Below, piece after piece: positions 26,272 to 36,902 of a stretch of DNA of 64,000 bases. Both the position numbers and the translations under genes were made by a program. Within the stretch, counting starts at the first letter, position 1. Each line of letters begins with the position of its first letter. Below the pieces are notes generated by a model. That model was given only the letters and a program-made list of their open reading frames with translations. It searched no databases and was not told the DNA's origin. This DNA is from Ornithinibacillus sp. 4-3 (GTDB lineage: Bacteria > Bacillota > Bacilli > Bacillales > Amphibacillaceae), in the NCBI RefSeq assembly GCF_040958695.1, contig NZ_CP162599.1, positions 2,080,001-2,144,000 on the forward strand, in the 5' to 3' direction.

Positions 26272-27335
26272 ACACTCTGTCTTAGTCGGGGTAGATTTTT
26301 AATAATTGCATAGCCAATAGTTACAATAGGTACGATAAGAACCATTCCAATAATACCACCAATTTGTCCTCCAATTAATAAAGCCAAAATAATAGTAATG
26401 GGATGGATTTTCGTCATCTTCCCAATAACATATGGTGAAATAAAGCTATTTTCTATTAATTGTGTTCCTAAAATAGTGACAATCACAACAATAATCATCG
26501 TTTTTGACATTGTCATCGCCACAATAATAGCTGGAATAGCACCAATTAACGGACCAAAATAAGGAATAAGATTGGTAACTCCTAAGATAATCGCCAATAA
26601 TAAAGCATATTTTAATTGAAATAAATCAAAGATAATATAGGTAGAAAAGATGATAAAGGCACTCACTAATAACTGTCCACGCAGATAATTGCCAAAATGC
26701 ACATCAATAATATGACAAATTTCTTTCACTTGCACATGGTACTTAGATGAAATAAATTTCTTCATAAATCGTGTTACGTCCTCAAAATCCTTCAATAAAT
26801 AAAAGACAAGTACTGGAACAATTAAAACAATAAGCAGCCAATCAAATAACTTTGTAGTTTTTTCCATAAACATCGTCAGCTTATCACTTATCGTATGTTC
26901 TAATCCATGAATAAATTGAGTTATTCTCTCCTGCATTGCTTCTGGCAAAAAAGAAGCGGATGCATAAATATTTTCAACAACATGATCATATTCTTGAATA
27001 AATTTGGGGAGACGCTCACTTAATTCTTCCATTTCCACCAAGAATATTGGATAAAAATAATAGATCGCCAAAGCTCCTCCTCCAAAGAATAATAAGTATA
27101 TCAATAAAATTGAAAAGCTTTTTGGAAGTTTCCATGTATTTAATTTGTTTATCAATGGATGAAGTATGTAAGCAATCAATCCAGCTATCAAAAAAGGTAA
27201 CAGAATGTTCCATATAATACGAAGAATTGTTGTGTATACAGGAAATAATTTTTGAAGAACAAAAAGAACCAATAAAGCCAATAAACACACAAATAAAAAC
27301 AGCATAATGGATAATAATTTTCTTAAATGCAACAA
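26268..27335 (-). CDS. yrrI: AI-2E/TqsA-family permease (YrrI)
   Basis: This 355-residue membrane protein has about eight hydrophobic segments: two at the N-terminus, a soluble stretch (about 65-155, rich in Glu), then a membrane block with LVVLFYLLKDFEDVTRF-like and GVTNLIPYFGPLIGAIPA, the signature of the family once named UPF0118. Members are putative permeases or Na+/H+ antiporters. The start is TTG at 27333-27335 with AGGGGA nine bases before it. The position upstream of alaS matches B. subtilis yrrI. Confidence 0.88.
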   Translation of the reverse strand: MLHLRKLLSIMLFLFVCLLALLVLFVLQKLFPVYTTILRIIWNILLPFLIAGLIAYILHPLINKLNTWKLPKSFSILLIYLLFFGGGALAIYYFYPIFLVEMEELSERLPKFIQEYDHVVENIYASASFLPEAMQERITQFIHGLEHTISDKLTMFMEKTTKLFDWLLIVLIVPVLVFYLLKDFEDVTRFMKKFISSKYHVQVKEICHIIDVHFGNYLRGQLLVSAFIIFSTYIIFDLFQLKYALLLAIILGVTNLIPYFGPLIGAIPAIIVAMTMSKTMIIVVIVTILGTQLIENSFISPYVIGKMTKIHPITIILALLIGGQIGGIIGMVLIVPIVTIGYAIIKNLPRLRQSV

Positions 27336-27410
27336 ATGACATGTCCCCTAATATGATGTTGAGTTTAGTTTGCCTAATTTCATGAAAATCTATACCAACA
27401 CTACTTGCAG

Positions 27411-27760
27411 AACGAAAAGCGAAAGTCGTGCCCTTACAGGTTAAAAGCGTGATGTCACGAGCACAACTCGTGGAGGATACGGATTAAGTACGCCACTACA
27501 CGCGAGCAACATCCGCACTAGTACATCCTGTACGTCAAAAAACGTAGAGATTGCGCCCGTTTGGGGTGGTTCGACATTAGTCGAACTTCCTTTACCCTTG
27601 AGATAAAGGGAACATGCCCCTTTAGGGGTATCCGACGTTAGGCTTTAGCCTAGTTGTAGTCGGGCTTCCTTATAAAACTTGACTTATTGTAGGATGGCTC
27701 ACGTTAGCTCCTAGTTTTTGGAGCTCGGAGCTAGACAAGCCTATCTCTGAATAAAAATAA
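27411..27760. repeat. Array of short hairpins in a noncoding stretch
   Basis: No gene is supported from 27336 to 27943. Within it, 27411-27760 is richer in G+C than its surroundings and is a chain of small inverted repeats: CACGAG/CTCGTG (about 27457-27473), GTAC/GTAC, TACGT/ACGTA, GTTCGAC/GTCGAAC (about 27569-27586), CCCTT/AAGGG, CCCCTTTAGGGG (about 27617-27628), an outer CCGAC/GTCGG around AGGCTTTAGCCT (about 27632-27663), and AGCTCC/GGAGCT (about 27705-27725). Bases 27428-27456 recur at 51574-51602 with 25 of 29 identical. It has no open frame with a ribosome binding site. It may be a mobile noncoding repeat. Confidence 0.6.
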
Positions 27761-27884
27761 ATTCGTGCAAAACTTTTATACTTGCTTATCTCATGAAAAA
27801 CTCCTTATAATCAGACCTTTTCTAAATCCATAACATAAACATTTATGAACATTATTTGTATGAATGATTTTGAATACATTTTTT

Positions 27885-27951
27885 TGCAAAGCTAACTTGA
27901 CATTATTTGCAAAGTAAACTATACTAAAAATGCAAAGCAAGCATTGCAAAG
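27885..27951 (+). promoter_or_regulatory. Promoter with four TGCAAAG iterons
   Basis: A consensus promoter, TTGACA (27897-27902), 17 bases, TATACT (27920-27925), is interleaved with four direct copies of TGCAAAG starting at 27885, 27908, 27931 and 27945 (steps of 23, 23 and 14). One is upstream of the -35, one in the spacer, one just after the start site and one overlaps the ribosome binding site. This is what an autorepressor operator would look like. Confidence 0.7.
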
Positions 27952-27961
27952 GAGGGATTGT

Positions 27962-28168
27962 TTGAAAAATAAAATACGTGAGCTTCGTAAGCGGCACAAA
28001 CTATCTCAAGAAGAATTAGGATTGGCAGTTGGCGTCACTCGTCAAACCATTACCTCGCTCGAAGTAGGAAAATATACGGCATCTCTAGTTTTAGCTTATA
28101 AAATCTCTAAATACTTTGGATTAACAATCGAAGAGGTTTTTGATTTCAGTGAAGTGGAGGAATTTTAA
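27962..28168 (+). CDS. Small Xre-family regulator
   Basis: The product has 68 residues, almost entirely a Cro/CI helix-turn-helix: IRELRKRHKLSQEELGLAVG then VTRQTITSLEVGKYTASLVLAYKI, ending GLTIEEVFDF. The start is the TTG at 27962-27964 with AAGGAGGG seven bases upstream; an earlier in-frame TTG overlaps that site. It directly abuts the membrane-protein gene that follows (TAA then ATG). Such pairs of a tiny Xre protein and a small membrane protein are common in Firmicutes. It probably represses its own promoter through the TGCAAAG copies. Confidence 0.88.
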   Translation: MKNKIRELRKRHKLSQEELGLAVGVTRQTITSLEVGKYTASLVLAYKISKYFGLTIEEVFDFSEVEEF

Positions 28169-28609
28169 ATGGAAACGTATAAAAAGAAAATGATCTTTCG
28201 CATAAACATGCTTATTATAATTGCGATTATTACAGCAGCACTCTATCTTGGTCTCTTATTTTTCCATGGACAGTTACCAACCTTACCTAGTATGTTTAAA
28301 GGAATGCATTTTGGAGCTTTTATAGGAATTGAATTATTTCTAATTATCTCCATCGTGAATGGTTTGAGAATCACTCGAAATAAAACTGTTCTAAAACAAA
28401 GTTATGTGAAGGAGAATGATGAACGAACTGCTCTTATCATCCAGAAAACGGCGACACTGAGTGTAACTATTATCATGATTGGAATTCTGATTGCCGCAAT
28501 CACTGCAGGTTTTTTTAGTTCTTCAATCTTCTATACTTTAATGGGAACATTATTTTTTGTTTTAATTGTTTTCTATTCTCTCTGGATATATTATGCCAAA
28601 AAACATTAA
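28169..28609 (+). CDS. Four-helix membrane protein paired with Xre regulator
   Basis: The product has 146 residues with four hydrophobic segments (about 9-29, 45-66, 92-115, 118-140). The loop between the second and third contains YVKENDERTALIIQKTA; an NDER motif before the third helix is typical of small DUF2178-like proteins that occur beside Xre regulators. Function unknown. The gene follows the regulator with no gap and ends at a strong terminator, so the two form a self-contained cassette between the permease and recD2, not seen at this place in B. subtilis. Confidence 0.8.
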   Translation: METYKKKMIFRINMLIIIAIITAALYLGLLFFHGQLPTLPSMFKGMHFGAFIGIELFLIISIVNGLRITRNKTVLKQSYVKENDERTALIIQKTATLSVTIIMIGILIAAITAGFFSSSIFYTLMGTLFFVLIVFYSLWIYYAKKH

Positions 28610-28611
28610 TA

Positions 28612-28653
28612 GGGAAAAACCAAGTCAGCTAATCAGCTGACTTGGTTTTTCCC
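28612..28653. terminator. Strong bidirectional terminator after the Xre/membrane cassette
   Basis: A perfect 19-bp stem (28612-28630 and 28635-28653, GGGAAAAACCAAGTCAGCT and complement) with a four-base loop lies between the convergent cassette and recD2. Confidence 0.85.
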
Positions 28654-28665
28654 TATTATATACTT

Positions 28666-30984
28666 TTACATAAAATCATATGGAGATAGTGAGTTGTCCT
28701 CTTCTATTTCTAATAAATCAAGGTCAGACTCTATCTCGCCATTTAATAAAGGAATTAATGAGGTATAACGTTGATTTGTATCTAATGTTTCAACACCACG
28801 GATAAAGACATGTGGATCTCCACAGAGGATTAAGGTTTGCTTGCTTCTTGTAATTCCCGTATATAATAAATTCTTTTTTAACATCCGATGATAAGCAGAG
28901 AACACTGGCATTAATACAATCGGAAATTCACTACCCTGTGACTTATGAATGGAGATACAGTATGCATGCATAAAGTTAATATAATCTTTTCGTTCATAAA
29001 CAACTTCACGATCATCAAATGCAATTACAATTTGTTCTACATTCTCCTTGTTCTCATTCTCCTCAAAAATAGCTACAATTTCTCCAATATCCCCGTTAGA
29101 CACACCATCTTCTGGTTGGTTAACTAATTGAATCACTTTATCACCAACCCGAAAAACAACATCCTTTACTTTCTTTTGCCTTTTTGTTTGCGAATAAGGA
29201 TTTACAATTTCTTGTAGGTGTTTGTTGATTTCGTTAATACCAACTCGTGACCGATAAATCGGTGCTAATACTTGAATATCTCTTACATCAATTCCTTTAT
29301 CTTGTGCACGTTCAAATATCGTAGTAATTGCTGGAATAAGTTGGCTTTCATGACAAGGGATGAAACTAAAATCACGATCATTTTGTAACTCAGCTACTGT
29401 ACATGTATTATTTTTAATATGATGTGCTAGCTGAATAATTTTCGATCCTTCTTTTTGACGATATACTTCCTCTAAAGTAATAGAGGGAATGACTCCGCTA
29501 GCTAGTAAATCTGATAGTACTTGCCCCGGCCCTACAGATGGGAGCTGCTCTTCATCCCCCACAATTAGTACTTGCATATCTGAAGGAATTGCTTTAAATA
29601 AACTATTAGCAAGCCAGATATCTACCATAGAAAACTCATCGATAATTAATACTTTCCCGGACAATCTTTCATCTTCATTTTTATCAAAGGAATCTTTACC
29701 ATTCCAGCCTAATAAACGATGAATAGTTCGGGCAGGAATATTTGTAGATTCCTGCAGTCTCTTTGCAGCTCTTCCCGTTGGAGCAGCTAAAATAAATGGG
29801 AATTCACTTTTCTCCTCATAATCATCCCATTGATAAGAAAGATCGTGGATTGCAGCATAGCTCTGAATAATACCTTTAATTACTGTAGTTTTCCCAGTAC
29901 CTGGTCCACCAGTTAATATCATAACTTTAGATTCTAAAGCCATTTGAATTGCATTAAACTGTTCTTCTCCATAACTGAGCGCTTCTGCTTCTTCAATATC
30001 TCCTATATACTTCATCAACTCAGCTAAAGTTGTTTCTTCTGTCACTTCTTCTGCAATAATTCGTTTTAAATGTCCAGCAAATCCCGCTTCCGCAAAATAT
30101 AATTGAGGTAAATAGACTTTATTATCATTTAAGACAATTGCCTGATCTTCATTAAGGCCAATCAATCTTCCCATAATATCATCAACACTTAACTCAGAAG
30201 TAGCCAATAATTTCAAAGCCTGCGCGATACATTCATCCACTGGTAAATAAACATGGCCTTCTTGAATAGATGTTTGTAATACATAAACACATCCAGCTCC
30301 TACGCGATTTGGATGTGTTAACGGTAATCCCTGCTGCTTTGCAATTTCATCAGCTGATTGAAAACCAAAACCTTCTATATCAAAGACATATTGGTATGGA
30401 TCCTCTTCTAGAATTTCTATCGATTGTTCTTTGTAATTTGCGAAGATTTTTTGGCTCATCTTTAAACCAATTCCATATTTCGCTAAAGCAACGACTACTT
30501 GTTCAAAGCCCTGATTTTCCTTTAATGTTTTATATAAAGATTCTGCTGTAGTTTTTTGAAGACCAGGAACATCCAATAATATATCTGGATCGTCCATAAT
30601 CTTAGAAATAGCATTTTCTCCTAAATGATCAACAATTTTTTTTGCTATTCGTTTACCTACACCATAAAACAAGTCACTAGATAGATAAGCAATTAATCCT
30701 TCCTTAGTTTCTGGAATATACGTTTGAAAGGATTCTACATCATATTGAAGACCAAATTTTGCATGATGAACAAGCTGCCCATAAAATACATAAGCAGCTC
30801 CTTTTTGCAAATGAGAAAAGTGTCCTTTAATCACAACTTCTTTCTCTATTTTCTCTTCATTTGAATCAAGCACTTTAATTTTAGCAATACGAAAATGCTC
30901 CACTTCATTTTCATAAATGATATGAAGTAATTCACCTCGTATGAAGCTAGTCATTTGAGCTTCTAATTGTTCAGACTCCATCAT
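28666..30984 (-). CDS. recD2: ATP-dependent DNA helicase RecD2
   Basis: RecD2 is a 5'-3' superfamily 1 helicase that acts in repair and replication-fork maintenance without RecBC. The 772-residue protein has an N-terminal OB-like domain and helix-hairpin-helix region (GVGKRIAKKIVDHLG, about 103-117), then the helicase core with GGPGTGKTT (Walker A, about 359-367), LIIDEFSMVD (Walker B), GDEEQLPSVGPG, and the C-terminal HKSQGSEFP and YTGITRSK motifs. It is followed closely upstream by the TPR gene yrrB as in B. subtilis (yrrB-yrrC). Confidence 0.96.
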   Translation of the reverse strand: MMESEQLEAQMTSFIRGELLHIIYENEVEHFRIAKIKVLDSNEEKIEKEVVIKGHFSHLQKGAAYVFYGQLVHHAKFGLQYDVESFQTYIPETKEGLIAYLSSDLFYGVGKRIAKKIVDHLGENAISKIMDDPDILLDVPGLQKTTAESLYKTLKENQGFEQVVVALAKYGIGLKMSQKIFANYKEQSIEILEEDPYQYVFDIEGFGFQSADEIAKQQGLPLTHPNRVGAGCVYVLQTSIQEGHVYLPVDECIAQALKLLATSELSVDDIMGRLIGLNEDQAIVLNDNKVYLPQLYFAEAGFAGHLKRIIAEEVTEETTLAELMKYIGDIEEAEALSYGEEQFNAIQMALESKVMILTGGPGTGKTTVIKGIIQSYAAIHDLSYQWDDYEEKSEFPFILAAPTGRAAKRLQESTNIPARTIHRLLGWNGKDSFDKNEDERLSGKVLIIDEFSMVDIWLANSLFKAIPSDMQVLIVGDEEQLPSVGPGQVLSDLLASGVIPSITLEEVYRQKEGSKIIQLAHHIKNNTCTVAELQNDRDFSFIPCHESQLIPAITTIFERAQDKGIDVRDIQVLAPIYRSRVGINEINKHLQEIVNPYSQTKRQKKVKDVVFRVGDKVIQLVNQPEDGVSNGDIGEIVAIFEENENKENVEQIVIAFDDREVVYERKDYINFMHAYCISIHKSQGSEFPIVLMPVFSAYHRMLKKNLLYTGITRSKQTLILCGDPHVFIRGVETLDTNQRYTSLIPLLNGEIESDLDLLEIEEDNSLSPYDFM

Positions 30985-31008
30985 GCGAAAAACCTCTCTA
31001 TCTTACAC

Positions 31009-31674
31009 TTATGATTGATTTAGCTTTTTCTTCATATTCTCTACACCATTTGCTGCCAAAACATGATCTGGTTGAATACGAACAGCAGTTTCAAAATGCT
31101 CTAATGCTTGATGAAGTTGGTCATAATAAGCTGCAATAATTCCTTGATTATAATGCGCATCACTATGATTAGGATTTAATTGCAATAACTGATCAAATAC
31201 TTTTTGGCTTTCATCAATAAAATTACATTTAGCTAGCGTTAAACCATACTGAAACAAAATATCCTCATCCGTTGGTGCAAGCTCAGAAGCACGCATTAAA
31301 TATGGAATTGCAAGTCTACCAAGCTCTTGATTTAACAAGGATAATGCAAGCATATAATATACATCACTTTCCTCCATACCTAGCGAAATCGCTTGTTGGA
31401 AGGATTCCTGTGCTTTGGCAAATTCCTCTTGCTTAAAATAAAAATTCCCTAAACCATAAATTGCAGCTACAGCTTGTTCATCAAGTTCTAACGCTTTCCT
31501 CAAAAAACGTTCCGCACTCGCATCATTCATTTGAATTAATAAATTCCCAAAATTAATGTAACCGACAGGGTCTTCGGGATGTGTTTCGATAATTTCATTA
31601 TATATTTTTGCTGCTTCTTCATATTTTTGTTCTTTCATATATAATAATGCTTGATTATTCTTCTCTTTCAACAA
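31009..31674 (-). CDS. yrrB: TPR repeat protein YrrB
   Basis: The product has 221 residues, nearly all tetratricopeptide repeats of 34 residues (for example AAKIYNEIIETHPEDPVGYI, ALELDEQAVAAIYGLGNFYF, VFDQLLQLNPNHSDAHYNQG, HFETAVRIQPDHVLAANGVE). Probably about six repeats form a protein-binding superhelix. B. subtilis YrrB has a similar make-up and no known partner. It lies between mnmA and recD2. Confidence 0.9.
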   Translation of the reverse strand: MLKEKNNQALLYMKEQKYEEAAKIYNEIIETHPEDPVGYINFGNLLIQMNDASAERFLRKALELDEQAVAAIYGLGNFYFKQEEFAKAQESFQQAISLGMEESDVYYMLALSLLNQELGRLAIPYLMRASELAPTDEDILFQYGLTLAKCNFIDESQKVFDQLLQLNPNHSDAHYNQGIIAAYYDQLHQALEHFETAVRIQPDHVLAANGVENMKKKLNQS

Positions 31675-31689
31675 TCCAGTAACCCCCTA

Positions 31690-32814
<1,125 letters not shown>

Positions 32815-33957
32815 CTATTTAGTCAATCGTTTGACAACCTTACTTATCTTATTTGCTGCCTGCACTATATTTTCTTCTGTATTATTTAAACCAAAACTAA
32901 ATCGAATGGAATTTACTGTTCTATCATCTTCCGCTCCAAACATTGCTGTTAAAACATGCGAAGGCTCCACCGATCCTGCCGTACATGCACTACCACTTGA
33001 GGCAGCGATGCCTTCCAAATCTAAATTAGTTAACATCGATTCTACATTCGTCTTTGGAAAACTAATATTTATAATACTATCTATTTGATTAGAAGAATCT
33101 GCATTTATTTCAAAATCAATCGCACTCTCCTCTAAAGTATAAACAAAAGTTTTTTTCAACTGCCTATATTTACTTCGATTATTCTCTTGTTCCTTCTGTA
33201 AAACTTCCACTGCTTTTTGAAAACCAATAATATTAATAACATTTTCTGTACCTGGTCTTCTTTTCCGTTCTTGTTCTCCACCAAATTGTAGTGGCTGGAT
33301 AACCAAATGTTCCCTAGCAAATAGAAAACCGACACCTTTTGGGCCGTTTATTTTATGTGCTGATACACTTAATAAATCAACATTTAACTTTTTTACATCT
33401 ATCTCAAGTAATCCATATGCTTGTACAGCATCTGTATGAAAATATGCATAATGATCTTTAAGCACTTCCCCAATCTCCTCAATTGGTTGAATGACACCTG
33501 TTTCATTATTAACAAACATAATAGATACAAGGATGGTTTCTTCTGTCAAAGCATTTTTTACATCTTCTACAGTAACTTGACCACTTTCATTTATTGGTAA
33601 GTATGTGATATGAAAACCTAATGTTTCCAAATAATTAGCAGCATGAAGAACAGCATGATGTTCCTGATTTGTTGTAATGATATGCTTCCCTTTATGCTGG
33701 TTAGCTAATGCAGTTCCAATCAAGGCTAAATTATCTGCCTCTGTACCACCACTTGTAAACGTAATTTCTTTTTCCTTTGCATGGATACTGTTAGCTAGGG
33801 CAGATCTTGCTTCATCTATTAAATGTCTAGCTTTCCTACCAAAAGCATGAACACTTGATGGATTACCATATACATTTGTCATTGCTTTAAACATGACTTC
33901 AGCCACCTCAGGATGAACTGGTGTTGTAGCTGCATGGTCTAAATAAATTTCATTCAT
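32815..33957 (-). CDS. yrvO: Cysteine desulfurase (YrvO-like)
   Basis: This 380-residue pyridoxal-phosphate enzyme of the NifS/IscS family begins IYLDHAATTPVHPEV, with FTSGGTEADNLAL, NQEHHAVL, HTDAVQAYG, the PLP lysine in SAHKINGPKGVGFL and the active-site Cys loop SSGSACTAGSVEPSHVL. In B. subtilis YrvO passes sulfur to MnmA for tRNA thiolation; the adjacency to mnmA here supports the same pairing. The ATG at 33955-33957 gives the standard N-terminus. The repressor gene cymR lies directly upstream. Confidence 0.94.
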   Translation of the reverse strand: MNEIYLDHAATTPVHPEVAEVMFKAMTNVYGNPSSVHAFGRKARHLIDEARSALANSIHAKEKEITFTSGGTEADNLALIGTALANQHKGKHIITTNQEHHAVLHAANYLETLGFHITYLPINESGQVTVEDVKNALTEETILVSIMFVNNETGVIQPIEEIGEVLKDHYAYFHTDAVQAYGLLEIDVKKLNVDLLSVSAHKINGPKGVGFLFAREHLVIQPLQFGGEQERKRRPGTENVINIIGFQKAVEVLQKEQENNRSKYRQLKKTFVYTLEESAIDFEINADSSNQIDSIINISFPKTNVESMLTNLDLEGIAASSGSACTAGSVEPSHVLTAMFGAEDDRTVNSIRFSFGLNNTEENIVQAANKISKVVKRLTK

Positions 33958-33980
33958 GATGGTGTATCCTTTCATTCCGA

Positions 33981-34409
33981 TTAAATATAAAACATATATT
34001 GTTCATTATTATCCTTCTTCTGATCCTCTGTTAAATCAGCCAATGTAGTAGTATTCAAAACTTCCTTCACTGCTTCAGTCATCTTTAACCATAAAGCTTG
34101 TTTAGCAGGCTCTTCCTTCTCAATTCCTTCTACAAGAATAAGTGGACCTTCTAGTACACGAATAATATCCCCTGCTTTAATCTTAGCTGGTTCCTCTACT
34201 AAAACGTATCCACCATACGCTCCTCTAATGCTTTTAATTAACCCTGCATTTCGAAGAGGTGCTGCTAACTGCTCCAGATAATGAACAGATAAATCATTTT
34301 GTTCTGCAATTACTTTTAAGGAAACAGGGCCAGATCCATAATGTCTTGCTAATTCAATCATAATAGTTAATCCATAGCGCCCTTTTGTAGAAATTTTCAA
34401 TTTTGACAC
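33981..34409 (-). CDS. cymR: Rrf2-family cysteine metabolism repressor CymR
   Basis: This 142-residue Rrf2 regulator has an N-terminal winged helix (KISTKGRYGLTIMIELARHY, VSLKVIAEQNDLSVHYLEQL, LIKSIRGAYGGYVL) and a C-terminal dimer helix. It lacks the Cys cluster of the iron-sulfur IscR type, which fits CymR, the repressor of sulfur-uptake and cysteine genes in B. subtilis and Staphylococcus. It is divergent from rarA and next to yrvO, as in B. subtilis. Confidence 0.93.
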   Translation of the reverse strand: MSKLKISTKGRYGLTIMIELARHYGSGPVSLKVIAEQNDLSVHYLEQLAAPLRNAGLIKSIRGAYGGYVLVEEPAKIKAGDIIRVLEGPLILVEGIEKEEPAKQALWLKMTEAVKEVLNTTTLADLTEDQKKDNNEQYMFYI

Positions 34410-34654
34410 CTCTTATATACATTATATCCATTACGCCCAAGCGCAATTTTTGTTAAGATTTTCAATCGCGTTCAAATTTTCTTTACCCAAATAGTGATTG
34501 TAGCATAATCTCATTATTTATTAAAAAATAAGATACTCAACAATCTAGTTAACATTTATTATAACATGAATAATCCAGCACTTGCATTTTCTGAATAACA
34601 AACGTACGCTATGTTAAAAGTATCTATTTTATTTTTGCAAAAAGGAAGATATAT

Positions 34655-35932
34655 ATGAGACACGAACCATTAGCTTCACGGATGAGACCAAATCACATAG
34701 AAGACATTATTGGACAAGAGCATCTTGTTGGCGAAGGAAAAATTATTAATCGTATGATTCAAGCAGAACGTCTAGCTTCGATGATTTTATTTGGTCCACC
34801 TGGTACAGGTAAAACTTCCATGGCTGTTGCGATGGCTAAAAGCTTAAATATGTCTATGCGCATATTAAATGCCGTATCAGATAAGAAAAAAGACATGGAA
34901 ATTGTTGTAGAAGAAGCAAAATTATCTGGACAGATGATTTTAATATTAGATGAGGTTCATCGACTTGATAAGGCAAAGCAAGACTTTCTTCTTCCTCATT
35001 TAGAAAGTAATTTAATTACATTGATAGGCTGCACTACTAGTAATCCGTACCACTCTATCAATCCAGCGATCCGCAGTCGCTGTCATTTATTTGAGCTTCA
35101 TGCACTAAAACCTGAACATGTACAATTAGCATTAAAGCGAGCTATTGAAGATGAAGTGCATGGATACGGTAAAGAAAAAATTACATTAAGTAAAGAAGCA
35201 TTAGAGCACTTTTCTTATAGTGCAAACGGTGATTTACGAGCTGCTTTAAACGGTCTCGAATTAGCGATCGCATCTACTCCGTCAAATGCAGAAGGTGAAA
35301 TCATCATTAGCTTAGACATTGCTGAAGAATGTATGCAGAAAAAAAGCTTTTCACATGACAAAGGTGGAGATGCACATTATGATGTACTGTCTGCGTTTCA
35401 AAAATCAATACGAGGTAGTGATGTAAATGCCTCCTTACATTATCTTGGAAGATTGATAGAAGCTGGAGACCTTGACAGTATTGCCAGACGTATGGTGGTT
35501 ATTGCTTATGAAGATATCGGCCTAGCTAATCCTCAAGCAGGTCCTCGTGCATTAGCTGCAGTACAAGCTGCGGAAAGAATAGGCTTTCCTGAGGCGCGTA
35601 TTCCTTTAGCTGCTGCAGTCGTGGAATTAGCTTTATCACCAAAATCAAATTCGGCATATAAGGCTCTTGATGCTGCACTTGCTGATATTCGTTCCGGAAA
35701 ATCTGGAGATATTCCAGCTCATTTAAAAGACGCTCATTATTCTGGCGCTAAAAAGCTTGGCCGTGGGATTGACTATAAATATCCTCATAATTATGAAGGC
35801 TCATGGGTGGAGCAACAATATTTACCTGATACATTGAAGCATAGAAAATATTATCAACCAAATCAAACTGGTAAATTTGAACAAGCTTTAAAACAAGTTT
35901 ATGAAAAAATTAATCAACATACTAAATCCTAA
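34655..35932 (+). CDS. rarA: Replication-associated recombination protein RarA
   Basis: RarA (MgsA/YrvN) is a clamp-loader-like AAA+ ATPase at stalled replication forks. The 425-residue protein starts with PLASRMRPNHIEDIIGQEHL, then LFGPPGTGKTS (Walker A, about 46-56), LILDEVHRLDKAKQD (Walker B), SRCHLFELH (arginine finger region) and the C-terminal tetramer domain with YEDIGLANPQAGPRALAAVQA and YPHNYEGSWVEQQYLP. One of the few plus-strand genes; divergent from cymR. Confidence 0.97.
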   Translation: MRHEPLASRMRPNHIEDIIGQEHLVGEGKIINRMIQAERLASMILFGPPGTGKTSMAVAMAKSLNMSMRILNAVSDKKKDMEIVVEEAKLSGQMILILDEVHRLDKAKQDFLLPHLESNLITLIGCTTSNPYHSINPAIRSRCHLFELHALKPEHVQLALKRAIEDEVHGYGKEKITLSKEALEHFSYSANGDLRAALNGLELAIASTPSNAEGEIIISLDIAEECMQKKSFSHDKGGDAHYDVLSAFQKSIRGSDVNASLHYLGRLIEAGDLDSIARRMVVIAYEDIGLANPQAGPRALAAVQAAERIGFPEARIPLAAAVVELALSPKSNSAYKALDAALADIRSGKSGDIPAHLKDAHYSGAKKLGRGIDYKYPHNYEGSWVEQQYLPDTLKHRKYYQPNQTGKFEQALKQVYEKINQHTKS

Positions 35933-36107
35933 AAATTTTTCTAAAAGTACAACCTCTAAAACCATTAGATGAAATGATTATTTTATTAACTCTTAAATAT
36001 ATGAAAGTTTCTTTATTCTGTGGTATAAAACAGCTTCTTTACGTTCATACTAACGATATAGCAATATCAAACACTATGAATAGAACGTTTTGAGGAGTTG
36101 ATAATGA

Positions 36108-36755
36108 ATGGCGAAAGTAAGACAGGATGCTTGGTCTCATGAAGATGATTTATTACTTGCAGAAACAGTACTACGACATGTTCGTGATGGCAGCACACAA
36201 TTAAATGCGTTTGATGAAGTAGGTGATGTGTTAAATCGTACATCTGCTGCATGTGGATTTCGTTGGAATGCTGAGGTACGTAAAAAATATGAACACGCAA
36301 TGGACCTAGCCAAACGCCAACGAAAAGAAAAGAAACGCTCGCTTGCTAAAGTAAAACGACAACGGATAGTAGAATCACCAACTATAGTTGACAGTCAAAC
36401 AGAGCATCCAAAAATTAAAGTAAATGAAGCACCTATTTCATTAGAAGCAATTATTCATTTCTTGCAAAATATGAAAAAAGAGACCCTTCATAAAATAAAA
36501 TCGCAAGATCATATGGATAAACTGCAAAGTGAAAATGAAAGATTACATGAAGAAATCACCCAACTAAAACGAAAATTAACAGAAACAGAAAAACAATTAA
36601 ACACAATCCAAAATGACTATCAAACATTTGTTGAAATCATGGAACGAGCAAGAAAAATGACTGTACTAGATGGTTTAAACCCAATGAAATCTCCAATGTT
36701 TAAAATGGATAAAAACGGAAACTTAGAACAAGTTGTACCTAATGCCCAATCTTAA
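36108..36755 (+). CDS. RsfA-like prespore transcription regulator
   Basis: The product has 215 residues. The N-terminal 75 residues ([20 protein letters not shown], then [20 protein letters not shown]) form the Myb/SANT-like DNA-binding domain of the RsfA family. A Lys/Arg-rich linker and a long coiled coil (about 125-185, [20 protein letters not shown]) follow. B. subtilis RsfA tunes genes of the sigma-F regulon in the forespore; this protein may be that or one of its paralogues. It occupies the space between rarA and the 6S RNA, where B. subtilis has yrvM (tcdA), which is absent here. Confidence 0.87.
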   Translation: MAKVRQDAWSHEDDLLLAETVLRHVRDGSTQLNAFDEVGDVLNRTSAACGFRWNAEVRKKYEHAMDLAKRQRKEKKRSLAKVKRQRIVESPTIVDSQTEHPKIKVNEAPISLEAIIHFLQNMKKETLHKIKSQDHMDKLQSENERLHEEITQLKRKLTETEKQLNTIQNDYQTFVEIMERARKMTVLDGLNPMKSPMFKMDKNGNLEQVVPNAQS

Positions 36756-36850
36756 TTAAAGTAGAAAAAGAGATTTTCATTTTTTCTAAGTATTAGCTGT
36801 TTACTAAACTATTTTCTTAGAAATAAGAATCACATATTCCGTTTAAAAAT

Positions 36851-36895
36851 AAAAAATGCTTCCTTCAGCTGTTTAAGCCAAAGGAAGCATTTTAT
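36851..36895. terminator. Terminator between RsfA-like gene and 6S RNA
   Basis: A stem of AAAATGCTTCCTT with AAGGAAGCATTTT, with extra pairs CAGCT/AGCC-like inside, flanked by A- and T-runs. It lies 3' of both the plus-strand gene and the minus-strand 6S RNA. Confidence 0.65.
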
Positions 36896-36902
36896 AATTT
36901 TA

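Noticed and set aside
27428..27760. CRISPR array or integron attC array in the hairpin-rich stretch
   Set aside because: The hairpins differ from one another in sequence and spacing; there are no repeats of constant length, no spacers, and no cas or integrase gene nearby.
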